Source: Cercis canadensis (Eukaryota > Streptophyta > Magnoliopsida > Fabales > Fabaceae). Taken from it: DNA of 64,000 nucleotides. Where the stretch lies: the NCBI GenBank assembly GCA_003255065.1, contig QAOA01006931.1, positions 2,499,542 through 2,563,541 on the forward strand, given 5' to 3'. This document shows, one piece after another, positions 1 to 14,300 of the stretch. Below the pieces are notes generated by a model that had not been told where the DNA came from, made no database searches, and worked only from the letters and a program-made list of their open reading frames with translations. Position numbers and translations under genes: made by a program. Within the stretch, counting starts at the first letter, position 1. Every line of letters starts with the position of its first letter.

Positions 1-2399
1 GGCATCCTTTATATTCTTGTTCAAGAGCTGACGTAGGAAAAGTAAGGGGGTCCATTGTAATTGTTTATTGATTTTTAATATTATTTGTGTGATTTCCATA
101 GGCATTATTTTTAGGGATTTTATTTGGTTATTTTAGGAAACCTATGGTAGAATTATAATCCTATTAGGCTACTATATGGGTTAGGATTACTCTAGAGGGG
201 TTAATTCTTGTTCGGCAAGTTTCATCATAGGTATATGGGACTACTATGTGTAAAACCAAAATAGCTTATTTTTCCCATTTATTAATAATATTTCAAGGAT
301 TATTCCTTCTTTCTGGTGGATTGCTGAGTTTCTTGCCTTGTGGATTCTAGGTCACCTCCTAGAAAGATCCCTAGCCCCTTATTTCACGCCTCTGTGTCAA
401 GAGCATATAAATTCGTGTTCTTTTTGCAATTTAGGGGATACAATAAGGAAAATATCATGGTCCTTAGACCTTGGGGATGGGGAACAATAGGAAACTTAAA
501 GGAAAAACTAGAATTGCAGGTTTTCATCCCATTGAGAAATTAGATGAGAGAGTGGAGGTATAGTCTAGTACGTATAAGAGGAAGAGGGGAAAAGTAGAAA
601 AGGAATTGCATTGGTTAGCTATCATTGTGAATTACAGGGAAGTCAAAAGGTGGCAAGTTTGGTTTGTTATGAAGATACTCAATTGGACTGTCAATGGGCT
701 GGGACGTTTGCTGAAATAGAGAAATTTGAAGGAGATAATGCCTAGGGCAAACCTTAAAGTTTTCATGCATGAAGACAACATTTTGGGATTCACAGTTCAA
801 AGATTGGGAGTATTATGCTCAAACCCATACTCTCTTTAAGGGTGCTTCTTTGATGCACATGAGATGAGATTGGAGAGCTCTTCTTTATTTATGTTTTTGT
901 TTATTCTTGTTGTTGCCTTTTTATGTGAATTTTTTTTTTTTTTTCAGGAGATATCCTCTTTTATCAAAAATAACTTGGGAGTGTTTGCCTTATATTAGAT
1001 CCTTAGGTGGCTCAAAGAATGGATTTTCTTCAATGCTGATGCTCTTTATCTGGTTTTTTGGACATTAGAGATCAGGGTCTTTCATTGGTGCCCCAATACT
1101 CCCTAAGGTTTTTTATTAAGGATTACAATAAGTATGTAGAGCACGGTTTGATAAATTTTTATTGAAGGAGTGTGATCTTCTAGACATTCTTTCTAATTCC
1201 CATTTTACTTGGTTGTTCTCAAGGGGTAAATTTATGTTATCTTGCATTGATAAGTTCATAGTTTCCAGTTCTTCGAGGGATGCTTTTCCTAATTTGGTGC
1301 ATGGAGGAATTCTTCCTAGTTTGAGTTTGGATCATTCCTCAGTTTGGAGTAATGAAACATGGGATGGTCAGAGATTTGGATGGAAAGCTGTCGAAATAAC
1401 AAATTTGTTTTAGAAAATTGGATAGAAATTTCAGATCTGCTTACCAATAACATTGTGGTAAAGTATTTTGAAAAACAAATAATGCCCTAACCTGATAGGT
1501 TTTTATGGGCTTCTGCTTGGTCCAAAATCTGGCTTGGCCTATTAGGATTTGCTTGTCCTCTCCAGTCCTCCAAATGCAGCCATAGTGAAAAGAGCCACGG
1601 AAAAACCAACGGGAAGCCTTTCACAGTACAAAAATTATTCTCTTTCCCGACGCCGCAGGCAAATTAGTTGTTAGTTAACCAAAGGAAAATTAATGGTCCC
1701 CACCAACTCTTCTAGAATTCTGTTTTATGTTCGTGCATTTTACATCATGGCATAACATATATGTTTTACCAACCATAATTTCTTGTTTTATGTGGGAAGG
1801 AGCCATGCTTTCTCTATGGCTCAATGTCTTACCTGTTAAGGTTCTGAGTTGACTAGTTTAGGGTCAAGACATCAATTTATGTTCAATAATTAACTTGATA
1901 AAAAGAAAGAACTTCTGGAATTCCTATAATGGAATCTCCTAATATCAATCTAGTAAAAATAAATATGAATTCTGTGCATGTTGTTTTAAGAAATTAGAGT
2001 TCTGACCCTACATGAAAAGGACACCGAGTGACAAAAGCTTAGAAATACATTTAAAAATAATCTGAGCCTTTTCTCCGAGCTGTGTCTCCAGAGTGCTCCT
2101 TTGTCCAGAATATTAGAATATAGGTTTTATTTTATTTTATTTTGTATTGATCACTTAGAGGATAACACACGTATTATCATTGCCCGTTATCTTTATTTTA
2201 ACTTTATGCTGGAGACTGATATGATTTGTAATCATCATGACCAAGTTGTGTGTGTTTCATGTTTGGTCATGAAAGATTACTGGTTGGGCTGACTTAAATT
2301 GTGTGGTTTGGATATTGCTGATTTATGATTTTATCTTGTGGGTATTTTTACTATCCACTGCTTTTGCTTCAAGTATGCAATTGTTGCCTCCTTCCGCAG
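1..2399. other. Left-edge AT-rich region with LINE debris
   Basis: Apart from the LINE pieces at 430-1450 I see no coding exon that fits the gene downstream. The stretch is probably an intron or the 5' flank of the HEATR6-type gene, whose earlier exons I could not find. Confidence 0.4.
430..1450 (+). pseudogene. Degenerate L1-type LINE endonuclease fragment
   Basis: Around 1160-1400 the plus-strand reading (DLLDILSNSHFTWLFSRG, then IDKFIVSSSSRDAFPNLV and LPSLSLDHS) has the layout of the C-terminal endonuclease domain of plant L1 LINE ORF2, where a 'D-I-P-L-x-N-x-x-F-T-W' block is followed by 'L-D-R-F-L-V-S' and 'S-D-H'. A weak ISW-x-L-D-L-G-type start of the domain is possible near 455. A segment at 800-960 resembles the 3' untranslated end of the same LINE family, so the stretch is a patchwork of pieces. 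Reading frames are broken. It lies upstream of, or within an intron of, the HEATR6-type gene. Confidence 0.5.
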
Positions 2400-5300
2400 G
2401 TTTTGTTGAGACTGAAAAGAAGTCAGGTGTGCTTTTTATATTATTTGAATATTCAGGGCAGTGGAGCTGTCCTACAATTTGCCTTGAGGCTCTGCAGGTA
2501 ATCTTGTTAGAGTACTAGTAATAAATTCATGGTGAGTTGTTAGCAACTGCAATTGAGGACATTGTTAGTGGTTTTGTCTACTAGTTTGTGACCATGTCTT
2601 AAAATTTGGTTTCTGGAGTGCGTCTTGTCTTGTGAACTTGTATTCATTTTCACATTCCATGGTTAGAAATTTGTGCGTTAATTTCTCCTCTGATGATATA
2701 TTGTACTTTTTCATCTGTTTGGGAGTATAACTTATCCTCCAGTAATTTTGAACTCCTTCTTTCCTGCTATTAATAATATTTCTTCTTTCATCCCAAAAGA
2801 ACAAAAAAAGAATTTTGTTGACCTGCAACTAAGTTGCAGCAGAATATTAGTGTAATACTCCTGTAGGTTATTTTTCCTGTAAGGCTGATTCTAAATGGAA
2901 TATGCTTGATTCTAAATTTAAAACATAAATGGGTGTGTTTTATCAAAAAAAGGAGGAAAAAAAAAGGGTTAGTGTGTGTGCCCTTGTTTGCTCCGCTCAA
3001 AATAGTAGTTATTGCTAGATAAGATTAATTGTTGTTTTTCAAGAATAACTTGTTGTATTATAAGAGTTTGTTAAGTTACAAGTGTCATCTTTTGCAGGCA
3101 CTTAGAGCTGTGTCCCACAATTTCCCTAACATAGTGATAGCATGTTGGGAACAAATTTCTGCAGCTGTGTATGACTTCCTAACCGTAGTTTGTCCTGAAG
3201 CTCCTTCTAGGAAGTCATGTGAATATGTTGGTAGCGCTTCTACATTTATAGAGGAAAAAGTTCTTACAGCTGCTATACGGGTAGAGGTTTCCTTTTTCCT
3301 CTCTTTCTGCTTTTAACTTTCCCCTCTTTGATGCTGAATTTTGCCTTTGTCCACTGAGTGGAACCAGACTTTAGCTTTCAATCCCCTCTTCATGTGGTAG
3401 ATTACTTGGTGTATAATCCCTTTTAGCACAGACATGTTTTACAAGGATATTTAATTTTTTACTGTCATTTATTTCTAAAATACCATTCCATTTTTCTCAT
3501 TACGTTTTTCGTATTATATATATTTTTTACCTTGTTCTAGTTGTGTAGCACTATAAACATGCTTTGTGTGATCAATACATCCACTTGATGATTGATTTTC
3601 TTATTCTGTTTTTCTTTCCACTTACAGTTTTCTTCCTTCTATAAGATGTCGATGTGCTGGCATTTATTCTTCTTCTGTTTATATGTTTCTTCTAGCTTGA
3701 CTAATAGTTCTAGTTCCTTAGTTCAAATTTGTCTTATATCACTGAGGTATTTCCATAGATGATTGGAATCATAGGATTAAGTGTAAAGGTTTTTGACATT
3801 CTTTACAGTTATCCATTACAATCAATATTTAAGAGTTTATGGCTGAGATGTCATCCTAATGTGCATTCACAGAGACCCTTCCAGTACAAATCTCAGTGAA
3901 GTCTGCATTAGTTTGATGAACGCCATTCCTTGCAGGCTTGTACTATCTTCAAAATCTTTTTTAGAGTAGTATAATAGTTACAATAAATAATCCAAAGTTT
4001 CCTCTTACTTGGGTAGAATGCCTTCGTTGGTGAATTGAACGCCATAGGAAAAACTAATGAATTCTTATTGGCTTTCAAGTTCTTACATATTGGCTTTTTG
4101 TGTCCATTAGTTGTTGTGTACTAATCTTTTGTTTCTTTTTGTATTTTGGGCTGGCCTTGATTGAAATTAGGAATATTTTCTGATGAAATTGATTGCTGTA
4201 AGAACACATTTTCCCACAGTTTTCATGTAGGTAATAGCTTTTATTTGTGGTTTTCTTTTGTGTTAAGAAATTTTTATTGATACCATCATGCTAGAAAAGA
4301 CGGGTATAATATGTGTAAAAAGATATTATTGTGTACAACTGTACCTTAGTTGTATTCTTGGGGTTCAAGTTGTAAATATAGTACAAATAGACTGGTGTAA
4401 CTTTTGTTTGGACAGCAGTACTTAATAGAATTAATACATATGATCTGCTGTAGATTCGTAGACCTCATAAGGCTCTCTCCCCTGATGCTTGTGTTATGTG
4501 TTATAGAAGTTCTGAGGCAAGTGTTCAGCTTCTCTTACACTGTGAGGTTGCTTGGCAGCTTTGGAATAGACTTTTTTGCATTTTTGAGGGCAGTGGGTTT
4601 GACCTTCTTTGATTGGTTTTTATCTATCTGTTTTAGAGGTTTTGGATGGGGAAGGGAGTGCAAGGTCCTTTGGAAGTGCCCTATCTATGCAAGGTTTTGG
4701 TGTTTATGGTTGGAATGGAATGCTAGAATTTTCAACCAAAGGTTTACACCAACACTTATTTTATGGGATATATCTGTGTTCTTTGCCTCGTTATGGGTAT
4801 TTTAAGGGCGTTTCTTTGATAGATATTCAGAGGGACTGGAGAGTTATTTTCAGTTGATTGTATCAGTTTCTTTGGTTTTGTTTTTACTTTTGTTTTAGGA
4901 TGATCTCTAGTCCTCCTTCTTTTGTATCCTTCTTCCTTTTCTACTAGCATATGGCAGTCAAGATATGCTCATTGAATCTTAACGTTCTCTCTCATTCTCT
5001 CTCTTTCATACATCATATGCACATTATAATATTATATGCAAACTACAAAGACAATCTATAACCAGCGAAGGTAAAAATACAAGGACATACTATATACGTT
5101 TAGTTAGACAGGAACACACATGTATTTGTCTATTATTTATATTAGTGTTGAATATTTTTATCTGTGTTCATGTGGCACAATATATCATATGGTGCTTGCT
5201 TATTGCTCTTTAGACCTGATGACTAGGTGTAATGGAGTTGGTTTGAACATTTTAGATGTTTGATACCCATCCAAAATTTTAAAAATCAGTCTTATTGCAT

Positions 5301-8300
5301 ATGCTTTTAAAATAGTTCTGAAAAACCAATATAAATTTGGTTATCATGTGTCAGTTTTTATTTGTACCTTCTATTTTTTCTCCTGAATCTTTGTTTCCTT
5401 ATTTTATTTTCTCTTATAACTTGTCATTGTTTCTTAAATTAGAAGTTTCCTTATTTATATCCGCTCTTTCCTATTTTCAATATTTAAATATGGTTAAAAA
5501 AGATTGAGCAAACAATGAATATTGGAACTACTTGAAAACCAAATGTTAAACTAATAATGATTTTAAATTAATTCAAATTATCATGGACTTGTACAACTAG
5601 TTTAACTTTAATGGTTCCAAACCTGTTTTTAAGTTTGCTAAACTCCCTATTAGGCTTAGGACTATCCATGTGTGCTACTATGTCATTATTGACTTGTCAA
5701 AGATTGTCTGAGTGGATAGTGATGCCTTGGATTGGATGCTGAGTTTTCTACCCCAATGCCATTGGTAGTGTGAGACCAAAGTTTTATTTAAGTTCGATCT
5801 GACCCACAGGACAAGATGCTGTGAAGGATCAACTTCTGGTTGGGTTTGAGCATCAGCGAGATCCGTAGGGCTCTTAAACCTAGTCACTTGATTTGGTTGT
5901 TATTGCTGAATTTGTAGTTATTTATTTTAAGATCTTGAATATCAAAACATTGTCCTGCAACTGATTTTATTTTATGGTTTCTTCTATTCTGACTTTGAAC
6001 TCTCTGCTTAAATGGAGTGTCTTTACTTTTGATTCAATATATCTATTTCTTTTTATCTTGTTATCATTAGTCTTCTTAGTGGACTTGGTCAGTGCGAGGA
6101 CTATCTTCATCTCTCTTTTCTAGGTGGCGATTATTCTTCTGTAAAATTTTTCAGGTTTTAGATGATTGTCTTCGTGCAGTATGTGGATTTCAAGGAACAG
6201 AAGATCTTTCAGATGATAAAATTTTGGATATTCCATTTGCATCTGATTGCATCAGGATGAAGAAAGTCTCATCTGCACCATCTTATGAACCAGAGAGCGA
6301 TATAGTCGCTCCAAAAGAATGTGAATCTGGAATACACCAATGGTGTGAGACTATTGAGAAGCATATGCCTCTTATTTTGTGGCATTCCTCTGCAATGGTA
6401 AAAATTTCGTTTATTTAATGACATGGTTTCTTACTATTATTTTTGATTCTGAAGAATTGATCCATCTTTGTTAAAATGCATCATGTAAGTATGGTCAGAT
6501 CCTTATTTTATCAGAAATTTTATTTTGGACTCTTAATAACTTCTTATCCTTGCAGCTTTGTGTATGCCTCTGTCGTTTATTATTTTTTTTTCTTTTTAGT
6601 GTATTGAATGATTTTTTCAAAACTTCATGGTCTATTGGTGAGTACAAAGAGAAAAGCTAGTTAAGAATCTTGGTTGAACACCCCGTCTTCCCTACATGCA
6701 TTATGATGTATATATTGTACTATTTAAGAGCAAGTTAAGCATGTCATGCAGTACAATAGGCATCCTGGTAGGAATGGAAATAAGAATGCAAGCAGAATCC
6801 ATCTGTCAGCACAAGCAGGACCTTGACCCCTAATCAATCATTGTTATTGGCATTGCTCATGAAGTCCATCAAGAAACAATGTTATAGGTAAATGGATAAT
6901 GGAGAAAGAAGATGATCGCTGTCTCCTCCTTCCTGTGATTTGAGTTATGCTAATTTACAAGGAGATTTCCTCAAATTATCAGCTCTCTCAAGATTTAGTT
7001 AGTGCCACTACCCTGGTTTATGGTAATTTGAGATGCCGTGGGTGGAACGATTTTGGTTTTACATTTGAATCATGCCAACTAGGTGGGAATTATTAGTTGG
7101 ATCAACTTTGGTAAATTTCAAAATAATAAATACCAAAACAGTATGAATGGTAGAATATGTGACCTATTGGATATGGTGAGGGCTTCTGCATTATCCTTTT
7201 AAGCTCTCTACAAGGAAATGACATTTGTTAAATAAGTAAATTTGAGGCCCTGCTTTTGGTTTGAGTAATCATCAAAAGGATTGTAGAATTAGTTCTTCTT
7301 CAAGTTATAATTCAATGAAGAGGAGACTGGATGATGACCTATTTTTCTATTAGAGTAGTCTTGCTCATTTTAGTTATTTTGCTTCTATATAACATGTATC
7401 TTTTAGCTTTTCTTATATTTTAATGATATTGGTGGGAGCAATGTAGTACAAGTTAATGATGGATTTGTATACAATTGGAGAAGAGACATTGAAAGATCCT
7501 TCTGGTAATGCTTTTCAGTGTTGAAAATTTATTTTGTTTCTTTAGATGTTTGTTGATGCAGTGGTTGCACTACCTGGTGTGTCGGATACTTGTTTGGATT
7601 TGCACTGAATTATAAAACTTAAGCTAAAGTGTTCAATACCCCACTGAAAAAATGATTACTTGCTGATTTCTGGCTACTTTTGCCAGTTCACCACCATTTT
7701 GACAAATGCCTGCTTCACAGTATCCCTCATGTGGCTACTACAATCTTCACCTTATTTTAGGACCTAGGACATTTGGAATAAGTCTACTATTTCTGTATTA
7801 GAATATTAGAATATTGATTGACTGTGAATATTGTAGTTATTATAGCTTCCATCTAGGATGTGATTAGGCCCATGATTAGGCTTGTGTTTACTGTACAGTT
7901 AATATAAATAATACCTTGAGAAGCTAGTCTCACACACTTCCACCATTTCTCACATGGTATTAGAGCAATTTTAGTGCGAAAAATTTCTCCCTTAATGCTG
8001 TGCACTTTTCAAGCGGTGAATATTCTCTCCCCTGCTGTGTTTTTACTCCAGCAATGTTCTTATTACTAGGGTTTAGTGGCTGTGCCTCTTTCTAGCCACC
8101 CTAGGATTCGATTTTTCAAAATCCACATCCACAGTCAAAGCTAGAAGCCTCTGTGCGGCAAGTCCCCGGAATCGCATCGTCGTCCGTCTCTGCAAGCATC
8201 CGCACGCGCTGTCATATGCTTTGCTAGTGACTCCCACGCGCTGACAACTTCTTCCGCGTGTGGAGGAGCGTGGATTCTCCCATCACTGTGAAACCTTCCA

Positions 8301-11300
8301 AATCCCTCCTCCGGCGTATTTTCGACCTATTCCTGCCCTTATTTCAGTGTTATCAGACCTGAACAACATTGCATCAATTCTGTTCTCTTCCTATTTTAAA
8401 GGTTAGGACCTTGTTTTGGAACCAACATATCCGAATGGCTTCTTCAGACACTGATACCATTGCACATCAACCATTCCACACTCTTTCTTCTACTCCTACT
8501 ATCTGTGCTGAAAAATTAACTGGTTCTGGTAACTACATGACATGGTTTGTTTCTGTGGAGTTGTGGTTCTTAGGTCAGGGCCATGAGGGACACTTGGTAA
8601 AACAAGTTAAAGACATCCCTGATAAGGATATGTCTAAGGGGAAACAGGTTGATGCATATCTTTGCAATGTCCTCTGGCAGTCTATTGATCGTGTTCTTGT
8701 TAGCCAATATCGGCAGTATCGTACTTGTTATGAAGTTTGGCACAAAGCTAAAAAGCTCTACTCAAATGATATAAATCGTTTTTATAATGTTGTCTCCAAT
8801 ATGAAGACAATTAAGAAACAAGATCTGGATATGCAAACCTATTTGGGGCATATTGAGACTCTTCAACATGAATTCAATGAGATGATGCCCCTTTTGACTG
8901 ATGTTGCACAACAAGAGGAACATCACGGCAAATTCTTCATGGTTCTTGCACTTGCCGGCTTGCCATCTGAATTGGATTCGGTCCGCAATCAAATTCTGGC
9001 CAATTCTGTGGTTCCTACTATGGATACTATGTTTGAGCAGCTGATTTGTATTTCAGCACCTATAAGTGTTTCTGTTCTGGCTACCCCGGCTGATTCTACT
9101 ATTCTAGCTTCTCAGGTGAACCATCGAGAGGATGGTAAGGGAGGACGTGGTGATCAGCGTTCTCGAAATGGGGATCGACCTTAGTGTACTCATTGCCATA
9201 AAATTGGCCACACAGTGGACCGTTGTTTTCTCCTTCATGGTCGACCTACTAAGACTGCGAATGTTGCATAGTATGATTCTTCATTTGGTGCTATATCTGT
9301 ATCTGTTGCTGACTATAATGAGTTCTTGCGATTCCGAGAGACCAAGTAGTCTTCCTCCACAGCCTCTGTTGCTCATACTAGTAATCTTATTGCTTGCATC
9401 TCTCAATCATTCTCACTTGGACCCTGGGTTCTTGGTTCTGGTGCTTCAGATCACATGATTGGTAACAAGAATCTATTCTCTAATCTCATTAACTCTAATT
9501 CACCGTCCACTATTACCTTAGCTAATGGCTCACAAACCGGTATAAAAGGCATTGGTCAAGCCAAGCCCTTGCATTTTTTATCTTTAAATTATGTCCTTTT
9601 TGTACCAAGGTGTCCATTTAATTTGATATATGTTAGCAAATTAACCCAGACACTACCTTATTCTGTTACCTTTGTAGCTAATTTAGTTCTTGTGCAGGAT
9701 TGGGACACTGGGAGGATGATTGGAGTAGGGTGTGAGTCCCATGGGTTATACTACCTCACCACATCATCACCTCCTGTGACTTGTACTGATGTTGATTCAT
9801 CCGAACTTCTCCACCATTGTTTGGGACATCTTAGTTTATAGAAACTCTAAAAGATGGTGCCTAATCTTTCTCGTATCTCTATTTTAGAATGAGAGTTTTG
9901 TCAATTAGAAAAACATGCTCGTAGTTCATTTCCTTGTCGTGCCAATAAACGAGTCTCCCTTTTGCCTTAGTTCATTCTAATGTTTGGGGTCCTAGTCGAG
10001 TCAACTCAACTTTGGGCTTTTAGTACTTTGTAACCTTTGTCGTTGACTTTTCTCGATGTACCAGGTTATTTCTAATGAAAAATCATGCTGAACTATTCTT
10101 TGTTTTTCAAACCTTTTTCTTAGAGATTAAAACTCAGTTTGGTATCAATTTGCACCTTGAGGAGTGATAATGCACGTGAATATTTTTCTGCTCCCTTTCA
10201 ATCTTTAATGACTTCTCAGGGTATTCTCCATCAATCATCTTGTGCTCATACCCCTCAACAAAATGGGGTGACTGGGTGGAAAAACAGACACCCGATTGAG
10301 ACTGCGTGTACTTTCCTCCTTCGTAACAATCTTCTGCTGCATTTTTTGGGGAGACGTGGTTATCACTTGTTGTTATCTGATTAATTGGATGCCATTCTCA
10401 GTATTACAAAATCAGGTGCCTTATTCTCTTTTATTTCCCAACCAGCCACTCTACTCTCTTCCTCTCTGTGTCTTTGGTTGCATGTGTTTTGTTCATGATC
10501 TCACTCCAAGTAAAGATAAGTTACAAGCCAAATCTCTCAAATGTGTCTTTTTGGGTTATTCCTTCTTACGAAAGAGTTATCATTGTTTCTCTCCTGCACT
10601 CAAACGATATATAGTCTCCCACGATGTTACATTCTAATGTTCCGGAATGTTCTATTGTTGCTAATATTCTTCCTATTTCTTTCACTAGTCCTGTTCCATA
10701 GGTTATTTCCTCTGCTGACTCGGCCCTTCCTTTCCTCACCTACCATCGCCGACCTTGACCTGAACCTATTAAAAGCCCCGTCACTGAGAGCCCTGCCACT
10801 GAGAGCCTTGTCACTGCAAACAACCTTTCCACTAATGATAGTCTTGCCACTAACCCAGTGGACTTACCTCTTGCTTTGGTTGCTTCTCCAGTTCCGGTCT
10901 TTGACATGGATTGTTCCATTACTAACTGCAAAGGTATTCGTTCTACAAGCAACCCTCACCCTATTTATAATTTTGTGAGCTATCATCGTTTGTCTCCACC
11001 ATATTTTGCCTTTGTATCGTTTTTGTCTTCTGTTTTGATTCTTAAAAATACAGGTGAAGCTCTTTCCGACCCAAGGTGGTGTAAAGCAGTGATTGATGAA
11101 ATGGCTGCCTTAGACTGCAATAGCACTTGGGATTTGGTTCCTCTCCCACGTGGTAAATTTACAGTTGGTTGTCGTTAGGTTTATACGGTCAAAGTTGACC
11201 CAGATGGCCAAATAGATTGTCTGAAGGCTCGACTGGTTGCAAAGAGATATATCCAGATCTATGGTCTTGACTATGGCGATACTTTTTCTCTTGTTGCCAA

Positions 11301-14300
11301 GATGGCCTTTGTTTGCCTCTTTCTCTCTATGCCCCTTTATTAGCTCGATATTAAAAATGCCTTGGCAAACTCAAGTATTTTTTAGGAATAGAAGTTGCTC
11401 AATCACAAAAGGGTATTGCCATCTCACAACAGAAATATGGCTAGGACATTTTGAGAGAAACGGACATGTCAAATTGCAAACCTGTGGATACTCTAATGGA
11501 TCCAAATGTCAAGCTCCTACCCGAATTGGGGGAGCCCTTATTAGATCCTAGCAGGTACTGGAAACTTGTTGGAAAACTCAACTACCTCACAGTGACTGAT
11601 AGAGCCCAAGATACTATGGGTATGGGCTAGGAGAGGGAGCGGGGTGAGGTTAGTCCGAAGCAGTGGAAGGTTTATTCTAGGAGGAAATCAGGGACACGTG
11701 GAAGCAATCAAGGGGAGCTGGTAGTTATAGAGAGAGAAGGCAGTAACGAATTGGCTAAAAGGGAGGAAGGCACGAGGGGAGAGGGGTGTGAAGAGAATTG
11801 TGAGTAGTTCAGCATTAGTGCTTGGGACCTGCAACTCTTTGAGCTGAGGGAGAGGGAGTGAGGAAACCGGAGTTCCATCATTGGTTTGACCTGCCGGATA
11901 TGAAACGACGGGCGACAATGGTGTCTGTGGTACAGTCGAGGGTGGAGAACTTGGAAGGCAAGGTGACGGACATCGACGGGAAAGTGATGTCTGTTGAGTC
12001 GAAATTGGAGCAGCTCGTTTGTTCTGTGGCAACCATGCAAGAAGTCATGGCTAGTAGTGAAAAGGAACAAGCGGAATTCTGCTATCAGTTCTCCAGGTTG
12101 ATGACTCGATTAGACAAATGTCCTAGAGGAGACGGCGAACAGGATGACATGTTGCTATCGGGGTCATCGGGATCATGTCGGGATGCAAGTCACGACAATC
12201 GCAATGGCTAGCGACCATTAGGGCGAGACACGTCGGAGTTCATGGCGGACTTCCAAGCCATGGCGCGACGGGTTGAGTTGCCGACATTTGCTGGAACCAA
12301 TCCTCGAGGTTGGCTCATTCGTGCAGAGCGGTTCTTCGCAGTGCAACAGACACCCCCGGAGATGCGAATAGCACTAGCCCAGATTTGTATGGAGGGCGAG
12401 GCGGTGCAATGGTTCACCATCTTGACGGAGGTTTTTCTGACGATGACCTGGGAACAGTTCCGAGTTGAGTTGATGGAGCGGTTTAGTGGACTGGACATTC
12501 CAAATCCATACGAAGAGATAGCAGCACTTAAGCAACAGGGGACAGTGCAGGAGTTCATTGCGGAGTTCGAATGCTTAGCTTCTCTGTTGCCCAGGCAGCT
12601 GGAGCAACAATATGTGGGTTACTTTGTGAACGGGTTGAAGGAAGATATCCGGAATTGGGTCAGAGTCCATAATCCCAAAACCCGATTGCAAGCTATGCGG
12701 CTAGCCCGCAATGTAGAAGTGGCTTTGAAGAAAGTATAGGATAAACAGATGCGAGGCAAGGTGAGTAGACCTCCATCCCACTCTAATCAATTTTCATCTA
12801 GTCCCTATAAGGCAGGAGGAGGGTGGTCTGGTAAAATGGGGGAGTCTGGTCTTTCTAGTCCTATAAAAGACCGCATGGAGGGAAATGCTCAAGACAAACA
12901 GGGGCCATTTACTCGGAGAGGAACCCAAAATTTAACAGCTAAGGAGTGGGAGGAGAGACGACGAAAGGGACTCTATTTCAGGTGTGGCCAACAATATAGT
13001 CTTGGTCACAAATGCTCTAACCCGAAACTTAGAGTGATCTTGTTGGGTGAGGATGAAATAATGGATGACATGGGTGAAGTGGTTGTGGCTGAGGTTGAAG
13101 ACCAGGAAGGAGAAATTGAAGGAGAATGTAACGTGGTGGACTTACAAGGATTGTGGGAATTTTATGGTATCATGGAGAGCAACATGCATATGCTCAAGAC
13201 AATGAAAATAGAAGGAATGATACATGGAATCCCTAGTCTTACCTTGATCGACAGTGGAGCAACCCATAACTTTGTTTCACCAAAACTTGTGATTGCTTTA
13301 GGGTTGAAATTGGAGGGAACAGAAGGTCAACTAGGGATAAGGCTGGGTGATGGGTATAGGGTGCCTACCCGAGGCAAATGTTCTCACATGCAGTTGTCTA
13401 TGGGTCAGTATTCTTGTGTAATTGATGCTTGGGTTTTGGACATGGGTGGTTTGGATTTAATTTTAGCAGTTGCTTGGCTGAGGACATTGGGAGAAGTGGT
13501 CATTAATTGGGACACTAGGGTTATGAGTTTTTGGGATGGAAAACAGTAAATTGAGCTACAGGGCAGTAATACAAAAAGTCTTTCCGCACTTCATAGCATG
13601 TTTGGAAAAGAAGTCATGGGGGGACATAAGGTGATATGCAAAGAAATGGGGATTCAGGGCAATGAGGCAGAAATGGGGGAATTAACCAACACACAGAAAG
13701 GTGAGCTGAATGCTGTCATGGACAAATTCCCAGCAGTGTTCACAAGCCCTAGGGGGTTACCCCCTACAAGAATCTTTGATCATGCAATTAATCTGATTCA
13801 AGGGGCAGGACCAGTCAGTGTTCGACCTTACAGGTACCGCTAGGTTCACAAAGATGAGATTCAAAGGTAGATACAGGAGTTACTACACCAAGGCATCATT
13901 CGGCACAGCAACAGTGCCTATTCCAGTCCAGTCATTTTGGTAAAGAAAAAGAATACTAGCTGGCGCAAGTGTGTGGACTACAGGGCATTAAACAAGGTAA
14001 CTATTCCTGATAAGTTTCCTATTCCAGTTGTTGATGAATTACTGGATGAACTTCGCGGCTCTACATATTTTTCAAAGCTGGACCTCAAATCTGGATATCG
14101 CCAGATTAGAATGAAGGAAGATGATATAGAAAAGACAGCTTTTAGGACTCATAAGGGGCATTATGAATATTTGGTGATGCCATTTGGATTAATGAATGCC
14201 CCTTCAACATTCCAAGCTGCCATGAATGAGATTTTTTGGCCCTATTTGAGACGCATGGTATTGGTGTTTTTTGATGATATCCTGGTGTTTAGTTCTTCTT

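Noticed and set aside
11688-12070. Minus-strand frames of 114 and 120 codons
   Set aside because: They are antisense to the LTR and gag of the nested gypsy element and match no protein family.
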